DNA of 64,000 nucleotides from an uncultured Eubacteriales bacterium. Its GTDB lineage: Bacteria > Bacillota > Clostridia > Lachnospirales > Lachnospiraceae. Made by a program: the position numbers and the translations under genes. Below the pieces are notes generated by a model, which worked only from the letters and a program-made list of their open reading frames with translations, ran no database searches and had not been told where the DNA came from. The stretch lies in NCBI GenBank assembly GCA_949294665.1, contig CASFID010000025.1:62001-126000 (forward strand). The letters run 5' to 3'. The first letter of the stretch is position 1, and each line of letters starts with the position of its first letter. Below, one piece after another: positions 1 through 8,856 of this stretch.

Positions 1-2667
1 GTAAATACTGATATCACAGCTGCTGCGGATGAGGGGATTGTTTCCCTTACAGAGGGTACGGTTTACCTGAATGCAGACGAGTATATCGGCGTGAAGCTTG
101 ACCGCATCAAGAACGTGACGGGCATCGCGACGTCTGAGCTTCCGGCGGGTACAGTGCTTGAGACTTCAATGAACGGCATTGCCTGGAGCGAGTACGGCGG
201 CGGAAATGTGGATGCAAGATATATCCGCATCCGCAGCACAGCAGACAGTGTAGAACTTAATCTGACACAGTTTGATGTGAATTATGAGTTTATCGGTGCG
301 AAGTCCGTGGAAAGTGATTTCGCGATGGCTCAGACAACAAACGACATGCGTGTATCCGGTACAGTGGAGAACGTATTTGACGGCGACCTGAGCACGATCG
401 GCATGATCAACGGCGCACAGGAGGAAGGAAAGCACATTACATTTGACCTTGGGCAGGTGATCCATTTCTCATCCCTGCGTTACTACATTGTCGAGACGCA
501 GCTCAATTACCTGAGAAACGCTGATTTCGAGGTATCTGTTGACGGCGAAGAGTGGACGACCGTTCTTCATGTGGGACAGACGACAGAGAATGTATGGGAT
601 GATACGACTGCAAAAGATATGCAGGGCATCACTCTGACACACGATGACATGAACCCGGGCTATATGTATGCAGAAGCCACAGATCTTGACGTAGACGGAA
701 GATATATCCGCATTACACCGGTGGAGACATATTCGCACAGATGGGTCGGCATCAGTGAGCTGCAGATCAACGGCGGAGCATATATTTCCACAGAAGGAAA
801 CAGGGACATCATCTCTGAGGACGTGGAAGAGGAAGGTAAGATCCCGTCTAATATGCTGGACGGCAATTACAGTACGACTTACAAGTCGTCCGCAGCGGAC
901 AGCTCCTTTACATATCGTCTCTCTGAGCCGGAAGGCGTGGCATCCATGAGGCTGATCCAGCTCGGCGAAATATCGAATGCAGAAGTGACTGCAAAATATA
1001 TCGGTGAGGACGGACAGGAAAGCCTAGGAAGACTCAACCAGGCAATTAATGAATTTATAATTCCGGAAGGTAAGACACTGGAGAGCATCACGGTCACATG
1101 GGCAGATACGATCCCGGAGATCGCTGAGATCACAGTATCCGCAGACCGCGGCGCAGCAGTCGACAAGAGCGACCTTGGAGCAGCCCTTGAGCAGGCGGCA
1201 GAGGATGCCTGGACGACAGACAGCAAGAATGCTTATCAGGCGGCATGGGATGTGGCGAACGACGTTTACAACAATGCGAACGCGAGCCAGACGATCGTTG
1301 ATTCGGCGCTCGGCTCTCTGCAGTCGGCATACAACAATGCTGTGATGAAGGCAGCGAATGTGGACGAGCTTCAGGCTCTGGTCGACGGCAAAGTGAGCAA
1401 CGAAAATGCGATTTACACAAGTGTGACTTACACTGCTTATGAATCTGCACTGAATAAGCTGGCGGTAGCACTGGAGAATGCAGACAACCTGTCTCAGGCT
1501 GATGCAGACACTCTGAAAGCGAATGCAGAGAACGCACAGGCAGCTCTGGAATACTCTACGAGAAACCGTGAGCTGGCGGAGCTGGAAGCAGCTTCTTATG
1601 AGCTTTATAATGCAGAAGACTATACAGCTTCAAGCTATCAGGCGCTGACAGATGCGAAGAACGCGATCGACGCTCTGGTCGCTCAGGACAAAGAAGCTGA
1701 GACGGCAGGAACTGAGCGTGTGAATCCGCAGGAGTTCATTGATGCTGTATCAGCATTCAAGAATGCGGTGGCAGGCCTCGTGCCTTCAGAAAATCCGGAG
1801 CCGGATGAAGAGATATCTACGGCAGTTCTGGAATATGCGATCGAGCTTGCCGGCGGGGTAAACACAGACGGCGTTATGGATGTAGTCAGAGAGAACTTTG
1901 AGAAAGCGCTTCAGACTGCACAGGATGTTCTTGCAAGAGTACAGGCCGGCGATACCGACGTGACACAGTTCGAAGTTGACACTGCATGGCAGAACCTGAT
2001 CAAGGCGATGCAGTACATGGAGTTCAAAGAGGCAGATAAGGATGATCTCGCGGATGTGATCGCTCTGGCTGAAAAGATGAACGGTAATCTGGACAGCTAT
2101 CTGGAAGCAGGAAAAGAAGCGTTTACAACAGCACTGGCTGAGGCGAAAGACGTCTATGAAGATGCATTTGCATCACAGGAAGAGGTAAACAGTGCATGGC
2201 AGAACCTGCTGACAGCAATGGCGGATCTGAGACTGAGGCCGAGCAAGGATCTTCTGGAAGATCTGATCTCACAGGCTGAAGCACTCAACGAGGCCGACTA
2301 TCAGACAGAGAGTTTTGCGACAATGCGGGCAGCACTTGCAGCAGCCAAGGATGTATTAGAAAATGAGGAGGCAACTCAGGAAGAAGTAAATGCATCTGTG
2401 GCATCACTTAAAGCGGCTATGACACAGCTGGTATCAGCTGATGGCAGCACATCGGGAACAGGTACCGGAAATGGCAGCACAAACCAGGGACAGACAGGAA
2501 ATACGTCAGATAAGAACGGCAGTTCTTCTGCTGGAAAGACGACATCTGCACAGAATTCCAATGGAGTCAAGACTGGTGACAGTGTAAATGTAGTGCCGAT
2601 CGTGATCGTTCTGGTGATCTGTGTCGCAGCAGTAGTGGCAGTGATCGTGATCAGAAAAAAGAAATAA
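1..2667 (+). CDS. Large surface glycan-binding protein, 5' truncated (possible glycoside hydrolase C-terminus)
   Basis: The reading frame is open from base 1, so the gene starts outside the window; about 888 residues are visible. A discoidin-like (F5/8 type C, CBM32-like) region lies in roughly the first 270 residues, with a motif such as VFDGDLST and sugar-binding-type beta strands. It is followed by several FIVAR-type helical repeats of about 60-70 residues, each with a variant of AWQNLLTAM. A Ser/Gly/Thr/Asn-rich linker leads to VKTGD, one hydrophobic helix and a terminal RKKK. That tail resembles a sortase signal but is not a canonical LPXTG. CBM32 plus FIVAR tails are typical of clostridial GH84 or GH20 enzymes that attack host glycans. 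The catalytic part is not in view, so enzymatic identity is an inference. It is likely exported and wall- or membrane-anchored. Confidence 0.7.
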   Translation, partial: VNTDITAAADEGIVSLTEGTVYLNADEYIGVKLDRIKNVTGIATSELPAGTVLETSMNGIAWSEYGGGNVDARYIRIRSTADSVELNLTQFDVNYEFIGAKSVESDFAMAQTTNDMRVSGTVENVFDGDLSTIGMINGAQEEGKHITFDLGQVIHFSSLRYYIVETQLNYLRNADFEVSVDGEEWTTVLHVGQTTENVWDDTTAKDMQGITLTHDDMNPGYMYAEATDLDVDGRYIRITPVETYSHRWVGISELQINGGAYISTEGNRDIISEDVEEEGKIPSNMLDGNYSTTYKSSAADSSFTYRLSEPEGVASMRLIQLGEISNAEVTAKYIGEDGQESLGRLNQAINEFIIPEGKTLESITVTWADTIPEIAEITVSADRGAAVDKSDLGAALEQAAEDAWTTDSKNAYQAAWDVANDVYNNANASQTIVDSALGSLQSAYNNAVMKAANVDELQALVDGKVSNENAIYTSVTYTAYESALNKLAVALENADNLSQADADTLKANAENAQAALEYSTRNRELAELEAASYELYNAEDYTASSYQALTDAKNAIDALVAQDKEAETAGTERVNPQEFIDAVSAFKNAVAGLVPSENPEPDEEISTAVLEYAIELAGGVNTDGVMDVVRENFEKALQTAQDVLARVQAGDTDVTQFEVDTAWQNLIKAMQYMEFKEADKDDLADVIALAEKMNGNLDSYLEAGKEAFTTALAEAKDVYEDAFASQEEVNSAWQNLLTAMADLRLRPSKDLLEDLISQAEALNEADYQTESFATMRAALAAAKDVLENEEATQEEVNASVASLKAAMTQLVSADGSTSGTGTGNGSTNQGQTGNTSDKNGSSSAGKTTSAQNSNGVKTGDSVNVVPIVIVLVICVAAVVAVIVIRKKK

Positions 2668-2689
2668 TCTTTTAAGTATTACAAAAAAG

Positions 2690-2724
2690 GATGCAGCTCC
2701 TATATGGGGCTGCATCTTTTTTTT
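2690..2724 (+). terminator. Intrinsic terminator after the surface protein
   Basis: An 11-bp stem (2690-2700 with 2706-2716, one G-T pair) has a 5-base loop and is followed by eight T residues. It sits 23 bases after the stop codon and also ends the convergent M18 gene region. Confidence 0.85.
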
Positions 2725-2767
2725 GAGGAAATATTTTCTGCGTAACAGCGTCGTCAGTCAGGAGACA

Positions 2768-4042
2768 TCAGCAGAAGAATTCTTCTGCCGCCCGGATCAG
2801 ATATCCGGTATCTTTGACCCCGGCAGTCTCATAAGGAGAATGCATGGCGAGCTGGGGAAGACCGATGTCAACGGTGTTAAGGGCCACCTGGGTGTTGGAA
2901 ATATTTCCGAGGGTGGAACCACCGGCCATATCGGAACGGTTTACAAAAGTCTGAACAGGGACGCCGGCCCTTTGGCAGAGATCGCGGAAGATGGCGGCGG
3001 AAACCCCGTCCGTGCAGTACTTCTGGCTGGCACTGAACTTGATGACGATTCCACCATTGATGTACGGCCGGTTCGCCGGGTCAGCCTTATCGGTGTGGGC
3101 GGGATGCACTGCATGGGCGTTGTCTGCGGAGATCATGAAGCTGTCCGCAAGATGGATGAGATAATCTTCCTGTGAGAGCCCGAGAGAGGTATGGATCCTT
3201 GTCAGTGTGTCATAAAGAAAGGTGGAGGCAGCCCCCTGTTTTGTCCCGCTCCCCACTTCTTCGTTGTCGAGCACGCAGTGGACAGCAAGGTATTCCTGAC
3301 GTTTCCCGGCAAGAAAGCCTTTCAGGGAGGCAAAGGCACACTGCAGGTCGTCCAGGCGGCTGCAGGACAGGAATTCTCCGGAAGCTCCCCAGACAGTGCC
3401 TTTCTGCCGGTTGTACAGGAAAAGGTCATGCCCCAGGATTTCTTCCTCCGGGACTCCTGCCGTATCTGCGATCAGTTTCATAAAAGTACCCTTTGCCGAC
3501 AGGTCACCATAAATGGGGAGCATATCTTTCTGGATATTGTATTTGCAGCTGTCATTGATCTGACGGTCCATGTGAATCGCCAGATTCGGGATCATGACAA
3601 GGTCGCGGCCGATATCGACGAGGATGGAGCGAAAGCCCCCCTGCGCCTTATCCTTTACGATCACTCTTCCGGCGACAGAGAGCGGACGATCAAACCAGGG
3701 TGCACGGATCATGCCGCCGTAACCCTCGACGTTCAGCCGGATGTAATGTCCTTCGGATTCCAGTTCGGGATTTTCTTTGATCTTAAAGGAGGGGGAGTCG
3801 CTGTGGCTGGCGATGATATGCATACCCTTCATCTCCTGAAACGGAACGGTAAAGGCAGTGAGAGATGATCCGTTTCTCGTGACGAAGTACCTTCCGCCAT
3901 TTTCTATGTGCCATTTCTGATTTTCTTTTAACTCTGTGAATCCTTCTGCAGAGAGGATGTCCGTCATGGCCTGAACTGCGTGAAAGCAGGTCGGGCTGTT
4001 TTCGATAAATTCAAGCAGCTGCTGTGAAATATTTTTTTTCAT
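2768..4042 (-). CDS. M18 family aminopeptidase
   Basis: This 424-residue cytosolic metallopeptidase removes N-terminal, typically acidic, residues from peptides. Visible family signatures are a metal-ligand histidine in the ASHSDSPSF segment (about residue 78), the DNEEVGSGT segment with the catalytic glutamate pair in the middle, SADNAHAVHPAH, and a C-terminal HSPYETAG metal site. The length fits the bacterial M18 (DAP2/ApeB-like) family. The start codon is preceded by a good Shine-Dalgarno sequence on the minus strand (GGAGA, reading AAGGAGACC). The gene stands alone, convergent with the surface protein and divergent from the two-component operon. The large opposite-strand frames inside it are shadows. 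Confidence 0.93.
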   Translation of the reverse strand: MKKNISQQLLEFIENSPTCFHAVQAMTDILSAEGFTELKENQKWHIENGGRYFVTRNGSSLTAFTVPFQEMKGMHIIASHSDSPSFKIKENPELESEGHYIRLNVEGYGGMIRAPWFDRPLSVAGRVIVKDKAQGGFRSILVDIGRDLVMIPNLAIHMDRQINDSCKYNIQKDMLPIYGDLSAKGTFMKLIADTAGVPEEEILGHDLFLYNRQKGTVWGASGEFLSCSRLDDLQCAFASLKGFLAGKRQEYLAVHCVLDNEEVGSGTKQGAASTFLYDTLTRIHTSLGLSQEDYLIHLADSFMISADNAHAVHPAHTDKADPANRPYINGGIVIKFSASQKYCTDGVSAAIFRDLCQRAGVPVQTFVNRSDMAGGSTLGNISNTQVALNTVDIGLPQLAMHSPYETAGVKDTGYLIRAAEEFFC

Positions 4043-4129
4043 ATAGAGGTCTCCTTTCCGGTCTTATTGTTCGACATTCCCATAGTAGAACGAAATCCCG
4101 GCAGGTGTCAAGCGGCTGTTATTGGTGCC

Positions 4130-4158
4130 TTGCCAGTGCCGGCGGTGTGTTTTATACT
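4130..4158 (+). promoter_or_regulatory. Sigma-70-type promoter of the two-component operon
   Basis: TTGCCA (4130-4135) and TATACT (4153-4158) are separated by exactly 17 bases. Predicted transcription would start near 4165, just before the GAGGAG ribosome binding site of the response regulator. Confidence 0.65.
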
Positions 4159-4181
4159 AGGGTTATGAGGAGATGATCGTT

Positions 4182-4856
4182 ATGAGGATTTTGATCGCAG
4201 AAGATGAAAAAGATCTGAACAGAATACTGGTCTCCAGGCTGGAAGCGGAGCATTACAGTGTGGACGCATGTTTCAACGGACAGGAGGCGCTTGAATATCT
4301 GGAGAGTGCGGAGTATGATGCTGCGGTGCTGGATATCATGATGCCGGTCATGGACGGACTCTCGGTCCTCAGGAAGCTGCGGAGCAAAAATATCAGCACG
4401 CCGGTGCTGCTTCTGACGGCAAAGGACAGTATCGAAGACCGGGTCAGCGGACTGGATGCAGGCGCCAATGACTACCTGGTAAAGCCCTTTGCATTTGAGG
4501 AGCTTTTGGCGCGCATCAGGGTGCTTCTGAGAAAACCAATGGATACTCCGAAGACCTGCTACCGGGTCGGAGACCTGGAAGTGCACATGGATACACATCA
4601 GGTGCTCCGGGGCGGAAAGGAGATCAAGCTCTCGGGAAAAGAATTTGCGCTCCTGCGCTACATGGTCCAGAACGCGGGCACTGTACTTTCCAGAGAACGG
4701 CTGGAGCAGCATTTATGGAATTATGATTATATGGGGAGTTCAAATGTGATCGACGTGTATATCCGCTATCTGCGCAGAAAAATCGATGAGGGTCAGAAAT
4801 CCAAGCTGATCCATACTGTGAGGGGCGCCGGATATGTCTTGAAGGAGAAGGAATGA
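4182..4856 (+). CDS. OmpR/PhoB-family response regulator
   Basis: A 224-residue DNA-binding response regulator with a receiver domain (residues 1-115) and a C-terminal winged helix. The acidic pocket (E7, D8), phospho-acceptor D51 in VLDIMMP and the LVKPF lysine are all present, so it should be phosphorylatable. I start it at the ATG at 4182 rather than 4173, because GGAG at 4169-4172 is nine bases before 4182 but touches 4173. The stop overlaps the start of the downstream kinase by four bases (ATGA), so the two are translationally coupled. The likely target is the PepSY lipoprotein promoter about 1.4 kb downstream, which carries a tandem 11-bp-spaced direct repeat typical of OmpR-family binding. 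Confidence 0.93.
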   Translation: MRILIAEDEKDLNRILVSRLEAEHYSVDACFNGQEALEYLESAEYDAAVLDIMMPVMDGLSVLRKLRSKNISTPVLLLTAKDSIEDRVSGLDAGANDYLVKPFAFEELLARIRVLLRKPMDTPKTCYRVGDLEVHMDTHQVLRGGKEIKLSGKEFALLRYMVQNAGTVLSRERLEQHLWNYDYMGSSNVIDVYIRYLRRKIDEGQKSKLIHTVRGAGYVLKEKE

Positions 4857-6262
4857 ACAGACTGTCTTTAAAGATCAAGCTGACGCTTTTGTATACATTT
4901 TTTATGGTCCTTGCGACATGTGCCGTCCTTGCGATCCTGTTTTCTCTGAGCAACCGGGAGATCCTTGCCAGTGTTCAGTCCAAGCTGGAACGGCGGGTGC
5001 AGGACAGTTCGGATGATATCACTCTTCGGGACGGTGAGCTGCGGCTGGATTCTGATTTTTATTCTGTGACGCAGGATGTCTATCTGTCGCTGTATGATGA
5101 AGATATGTATTTCCTGTACGGCAGGGTGCCGTACGGTTTCGACGTTCAGCCGGAGATAGCGGACGGGAGAACGAGAAGGATTCCTGAAGGAGACACGGAC
5201 TGGTATGTATATGATATGTCCTTCCGGCTTGCGGAAGATTATACCGTCTATGTCAGAGGAATCACGTCCGTCACAGATGCGGAGGAGAGCTTTAATGTGA
5301 CAGTGCGTTTTGCGGTGATCCTGTTTCCTCTGATGGCGCTGGTGACGGCTCTGATCGGATATCGTATGACGAGAAGAACGCTCCTGCCTGTGAAGAAGAT
5401 CACGGCAACGGTGCAGAAGATCCGCGCAGATGCGGATCTGTCCCGCAGGATCGGACTGGGCGGTGAGGGAAAGAAGGACCGGGGTGGAAAGAACAGGGAT
5501 GAGATATATGGGCTCGCAGGCACGTTTGACGATATGCTGGAAGAACTGGAGACAGCGTTCAAAAGGGAAAAGCAGTTCACATCGGATGTTTCTCATGAAC
5601 TGCGGACACCGGTCAGCGTGATCCTTGCCCAGTGTTCTGAATGTCTGGAAGATGGGGAGCTGACCGGAAGACAGCGGGAACAGATCCTTCTGATCGAGAG
5701 GAAGGCCAGGGATATGGCAGGCATGATCTCCCAGCTGCTCTTTCTGTCCCGGGCGGATCAGGGCAGGCAGCCTCTGCACAGGGAGTGGGTCAATGTAAGT
5801 GAACTTACGCAGATGACAGTGGAGGAACAGCAGCTGCTGGCGGATGCCGGCGGAAACGGAGTACAGATCAGCTGCCGGGCGGGTGACGATATCATGGCCT
5901 GCGTGGATGAGACGCTTTTTATCCGTCTGCTGGACAATCTGATCTCCAATGCGGTTTCCTACGGAAGAAAGAACGGGAGAGTGGAGGTATCGCTTCTCCG
6001 CGGGCAGGGGGAGATCATCGGCACAGTGAGCGACGACGGCAGTGGGATCTCAGAGGAAGATCTTCCCCATATCTGGGAGCGTTTTTACCGGGCAGATGCA
6101 TCGAGAGCGGGAGGAAGCCATTCCGGTCTGGGGCTTTCCATGGTGAAATGGATCGCGGAGGCGCATGGCGGCTGTGTGGAAGTTCAGAGCACTCCCGGAA
6201 AGGGCAGTGTGTTTACTTTCCGCTTTCCGGCTGAGGAAAAGCAGATAAAAAATAAAAATTAG
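4853..6262 (+). CDS. Sensor histidine kinase, HAMP/HisKA/HATPase
   Basis: A 469-residue membrane sensor kinase. Transmembrane helices lie near residues 9-32 and 152-170 and flank an extracytoplasmic sensing loop of about 120 residues. A HAMP linker leads into the HisKA box with phospho-acceptor H248 in SDVSHELRTP. The ATPase domain shows the N box (NLISNAVSYG), DDGSGI and GLGLSMVKW. The start overlaps the response regulator stop. The architecture resembles sensors of envelope stress or antimicrobial peptides paired with PepSY lipoproteins; the ligand cannot be told from sequence. Confidence 0.93.
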   Translation: MNRLSLKIKLTLLYTFFMVLATCAVLAILFSLSNREILASVQSKLERRVQDSSDDITLRDGELRLDSDFYSVTQDVYLSLYDEDMYFLYGRVPYGFDVQPEIADGRTRRIPEGDTDWYVYDMSFRLAEDYTVYVRGITSVTDAEESFNVTVRFAVILFPLMALVTALIGYRMTRRTLLPVKKITATVQKIRADADLSRRIGLGGEGKKDRGGKNRDEIYGLAGTFDDMLEELETAFKREKQFTSDVSHELRTPVSVILAQCSECLEDGELTGRQREQILLIERKARDMAGMISQLLFLSRADQGRQPLHREWVNVSELTQMTVEEQQLLADAGGNGVQISCRAGDDIMACVDETLFIRLLDNLISNAVSYGRKNGRVEVSLLRGQGEIIGTVSDDGSGISEEDLPHIWERFYRADASRAGGSHSGLGLSMVKWIAEAHGGCVEVQSTPGKGSVFTFRFPAEEKQIKNKN

Positions 6263-6277
6263 AAAAAAATCTCTTCC

Positions 6278-6310
6278 TTTAATCTTGCTTTAATCTTTCC
6301 GGGGTATAGT
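6278..6310 (+). promoter_or_regulatory. Probable response-regulator operator and -10 for the PepSY gene
   Basis: TTTAATC occurs at 6278-6284 and again at 6289-6295, an 11-bp period, directly upstream of a TATAGT -10 box (6305-6310). No good -35 hexamer is present. A direct repeat at one helical turn in the -35 position is the usual layout of an OmpR/PhoB-family activator site, so control by the adjacent system is inferred. Confidence 0.6.
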
Positions 6311-6362
6311 AACATCAACAAAACAAATAGCAAACCGCAGAGAAAAGAAGGGAGAGAAAGAG

Positions 6363-7028
6363 ATGAAGAAAAAATATATCGCAGCAGCGGCAGCAGCAAT
6401 GATGGTTTTAGGAGCGCTTACGGGGTGCGGAAGCGGAAGAGACATCGGACGTGACGCAGCGCTTGAGGCGGCGCTGAATGACGCAGGGGTAAACGAGTCT
6501 GATACGACGAGGCTGAAAGTGTCTGAGGACCGGGATGACGGACGAAAAATCTACGAGATCCGTTTTGATGTCGCAGAAAAAGAGTACGATTATGAGATCC
6601 TGGCTTCTGACGGAAGTGTTATAAGCTCCGATATAGAGACAAATGAGAATTATGCAGCACCTTCTGACGGAACCGCTTCACAGAATGGAACGACGGCTCA
6701 GGATGGCGCTGCAGGGCAGAATAATACCTCTGATACGAATGCGACGCAGTCTCAGAACAGCGCGCAGGGAAACAGCGGCGCATCGTCGAATACACAGCAG
6801 AACTCCGGCGCAGGAAATGCGAACGTGGCGATCAGCATGGAAGACGCGATCGGAATCGCCCTGGCGCGAGTGGAAGGGGCGACGGAGCAGGATATCCGGA
6901 TCGAACTTGACTATGATGACGGACGTTATAAATACGAGGGAGAGATCATCCATGAGATGATAGAGTATGACTTTGAGATCGACGCAAATACAGGAACCAT
7001 TCTCGAGTGGAGCGTGGAGAGAGACTAG
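6363..7028 (+). CDS. PepSY-domain lipoprotein
   Basis: A 221-residue predicted lipoprotein. The signal peptide ends in a lipobox (LTGC, Cys at residue 21). Two PepSY-like modules lie at about residues 30-85 and 155-220, each with the DYDDGRYKYE-type strand pattern, joined by a low-complexity Ser/Asn/Gln/Ala/Gly linker. PepSY domains are known as extracytoplasmic protease inhibitors or modulators. The gene follows the two-component pair after a 100-base gap with its own promoter, so it is probably both a target and a feedback partner of the system. The function is inferred. Confidence 0.82.
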   Translation: MKKKYIAAAAAAMMVLGALTGCGSGRDIGRDAALEAALNDAGVNESDTTRLKVSEDRDDGRKIYEIRFDVAEKEYDYEILASDGSVISSDIETNENYAAPSDGTASQNGTTAQDGAAGQNNTSDTNATQSQNSAQGNSGASSNTQQNSGAGNANVAISMEDAIGIALARVEGATEQDIRIELDYDDGRYKYEGEIIHEMIEYDFEIDANTGTILEWSVERD

Positions 7029-7050
7029 GTGAATATGGGAATATACAGGA

Positions 7051-7073
7051 GAGCCGCCCGGACCGGGCGGCTC
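7051..7073. terminator. GC-rich hairpin between convergent genes
   Basis: An almost perfect 11-bp inverted repeat (7051-7061 with 7063-7073) lies between the stops of the PepSY gene and the convergent XRE gene. There is no clear T tract on either side, so it is a weak shared terminator or an RNA-end stabiliser. Confidence 0.4.
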
Positions 7074-7113
7074 TCAGTATGTCTGGAGCAGGGAACGATG
7101 TTTTGCCTATTTA

Positions 7114-8571
7114 CTAAAGATAAGCAGCAGAATAATCCTGAATGATCTTTTCCAGCCTGCTGAGCGTCTCAGCGGGTGGATAAAATAGAGATTCGTCCAT
7201 CGAATCAAAAAAGTCCAGGAAGGTCATGAGCAGTCCGGTCTCTTCGATGTTGAGATAGACAGGCGTGCTGGAACCCAGAGGGGTAAAGCGCAGATAGCCG
7301 GCAGATGATGTAATGTATATGTTGGCTCCGTTCCGGACCGGGCCTATACTCTGTCTGAGCATGCGCATACGATACGTATTGTGGCGGAGTTCTTTGGTCA
7401 GAAGCTTGATCAGAAGAATACGGTCCTCAGGAGATGGCGCTGTATAAATATAGGAAGGATATTCTTCCAGATGGCCTGTCCGCAGAAATTCCCAGATGCC
7501 TTCTTCAGAGAAAATCAGCGTATGATTCCTGCTCAGGTGGCGCTCATACGTATTGTGAATATGCTTTTCAAAGGTTTCGATGAAGGCATCCCGCGCGGGA
7601 ATCTGCCTGCTGACGTTTTTTTCAAGAAAATCATGGGTCAGAAGAGCAGTCATGCATGGGGTCATCTGAAAGCTGTACTCGACCGTAGAATCGAAGCGAA
7701 GGATTTCCTGGACGTAACGGAGCTGGTCGTAGACGTTTTCAATCTTGGTCAGCAGAGGTCTGGACTGATGTATATAATTTTCAAAAATCTGTTCGAGCAT
7801 TTCAAGGCTTTCCTTCTGACAAGTCAGAAACCCTGTGTTCAGTTTCTCTGAGAGGATGACGGCATAGTCGTCTGTCAGTATCAGATAAGGAAACAGACGG
7901 AAGGATTCGAGCTGTGAAATAATATTATCATAATAATAGTAAGGCTGATACTGATAGCTGCATGTGCACAGAGGCAGAATATTCATGAGACAGTGAAGGT
8001 TATAGTTTTTCTTTGCAGAGGTAACCTGCTCAGAATTGTTCAGACAAATGATATGACTGATCACAAGGGTGGTATCCCTGGGCTGTGAAAACGTCAGGAG
8101 CTGAGTTAAAAAGGTATAATCAGGGCGGAGTATCATCTGGATCTGACCGCTTCCGCGCTGGATCTGTTTTGTGATGATCGTGAATACCGCCTGATTCACC
8201 TCAGACTCATTTGTCAATGGAACAAGAGGCGCGGTGTAGTCCGTCATCATGGAAAATGAAGAGGAGATCGTGTTCTTGTTCGCAATATCGCGGAAATTGC
8301 TTAAAAAATCCAGCATATCCTTACGTCTGTAATAGTTGTCATACCCTACCTGGGTGATCTGATATGCTTCCATCAGGTCCTTGCACTCTCCAGGAGTAAG
8401 CTGCAGATAATTGGAAATCTTATCGATCAGTTCCAGGGAGGTCGGTGTGCGCTTCCCACGGATGATCTTGTACATCATGGAGCGGTCGATGCCGCAGTAT
8501 TCTGCAAGAGAGTACGTACGGATATTTTTCCTGTGGATATATTCGGAAAGAAGTTCGGAAAATTCTGACAT
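7114..8571 (-). CDS. XRE-type HTH regulator with long uncharacterised C-terminus
   Basis: A 485-residue protein whose first 75 residues form an XRE/Cro helix-turn-helix (segments like LAEYCGIDRSMMYKIIRGKRTP). The remaining 400 residues have no domain that I recognise; they are rich in Leu, Tyr and Arg and look mostly helical with no membrane segment. I start it at 8571 because AGGAGG lies eight bases upstream, while the longer frame to 8616 has no ribosome binding site. It is divergent from the asparagine synthetase gene, and a direct repeat in the shared region (8709-8721 and 8761-8773) is a candidate operator. Confidence 0.75.
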   Translation of the reverse strand: MSEFSELLSEYIHRKNIRTYSLAEYCGIDRSMMYKIIRGKRTPTSLELIDKISNYLQLTPGECKDLMEAYQITQVGYDNYYRRKDMLDFLSNFRDIANKNTISSSFSMMTDYTAPLVPLTNESEVNQAVFTIITKQIQRGSGQIQMILRPDYTFLTQLLTFSQPRDTTLVISHIICLNNSEQVTSAKKNYNLHCLMNILPLCTCSYQYQPYYYYDNIISQLESFRLFPYLILTDDYAVILSEKLNTGFLTCQKESLEMLEQIFENYIHQSRPLLTKIENVYDQLRYVQEILRFDSTVEYSFQMTPCMTALLTHDFLEKNVSRQIPARDAFIETFEKHIHNTYERHLSRNHTLIFSEEGIWEFLRTGHLEEYPSYIYTAPSPEDRILLIKLLTKELRHNTYRMRMLRQSIGPVRNGANIYITSSAGYLRFTPLGSSTPVYLNIEETGLLMTFLDFFDSMDESLFYPPAETLSRLEKIIQDYSAAYL

Positions 8572-8708
8572 GTTTGTATCCTCCTGAAAGTGAAATGAAT
8601 AAATTAAGTATAACATTCTGCACGAAATATTTCCATCTCTTTAGAAAAATGATCGTCCATAAGCATGTCCACAAAAAATGCGGCGGGAGGCAAAACTCAT
8701 AGACTCAG

Positions 8709-8802
8709 CCGCAGCTGCCGGAATAACGTATAAACTGCGGGATCAAAGGCTTGGAAAGAACCGCGGCTGCCGGTTGTTATCCTGGCAGCTTTCGTTTATA
8801 AT
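8709..8802 (+). promoter_or_regulatory. Asparagine synthetase promoter with upstream direct repeats
   Basis: TTGTTA (8774-8779) and TATAAT (8797-8802) are 17 bases apart. Two 13-bp direct repeats with 12 of 13 identities, at 8709-8721 and 8761-8773, lie upstream. The second touches the -35 box, and their 52-bp spacing is close to five helical turns. They may be binding sites for the divergent XRE-type regulator or another factor. Confidence 0.65.
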
Positions 8803-8856
8803 ACTGGTATATCGTTGACAGTTTTCGATAAATTTTTTTCAGGAGAGGACAAACCT

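Noticed and set aside
2550-2667. A canonical LPXTG sortase signal in the surface protein
   Set aside because: The tail reads VKTGD, then a hydrophobic helix and RKKK. It is sortase-like but not LPXTG, so I describe it only as a possible variant anchor.
3191-3868. A 225-residue plus-strand frame opposite the M18 aminopeptidase
   Set aside because: It is the antisense shadow of a gene with clear M18 motifs, has no ribosome binding site and resembles no protein family.
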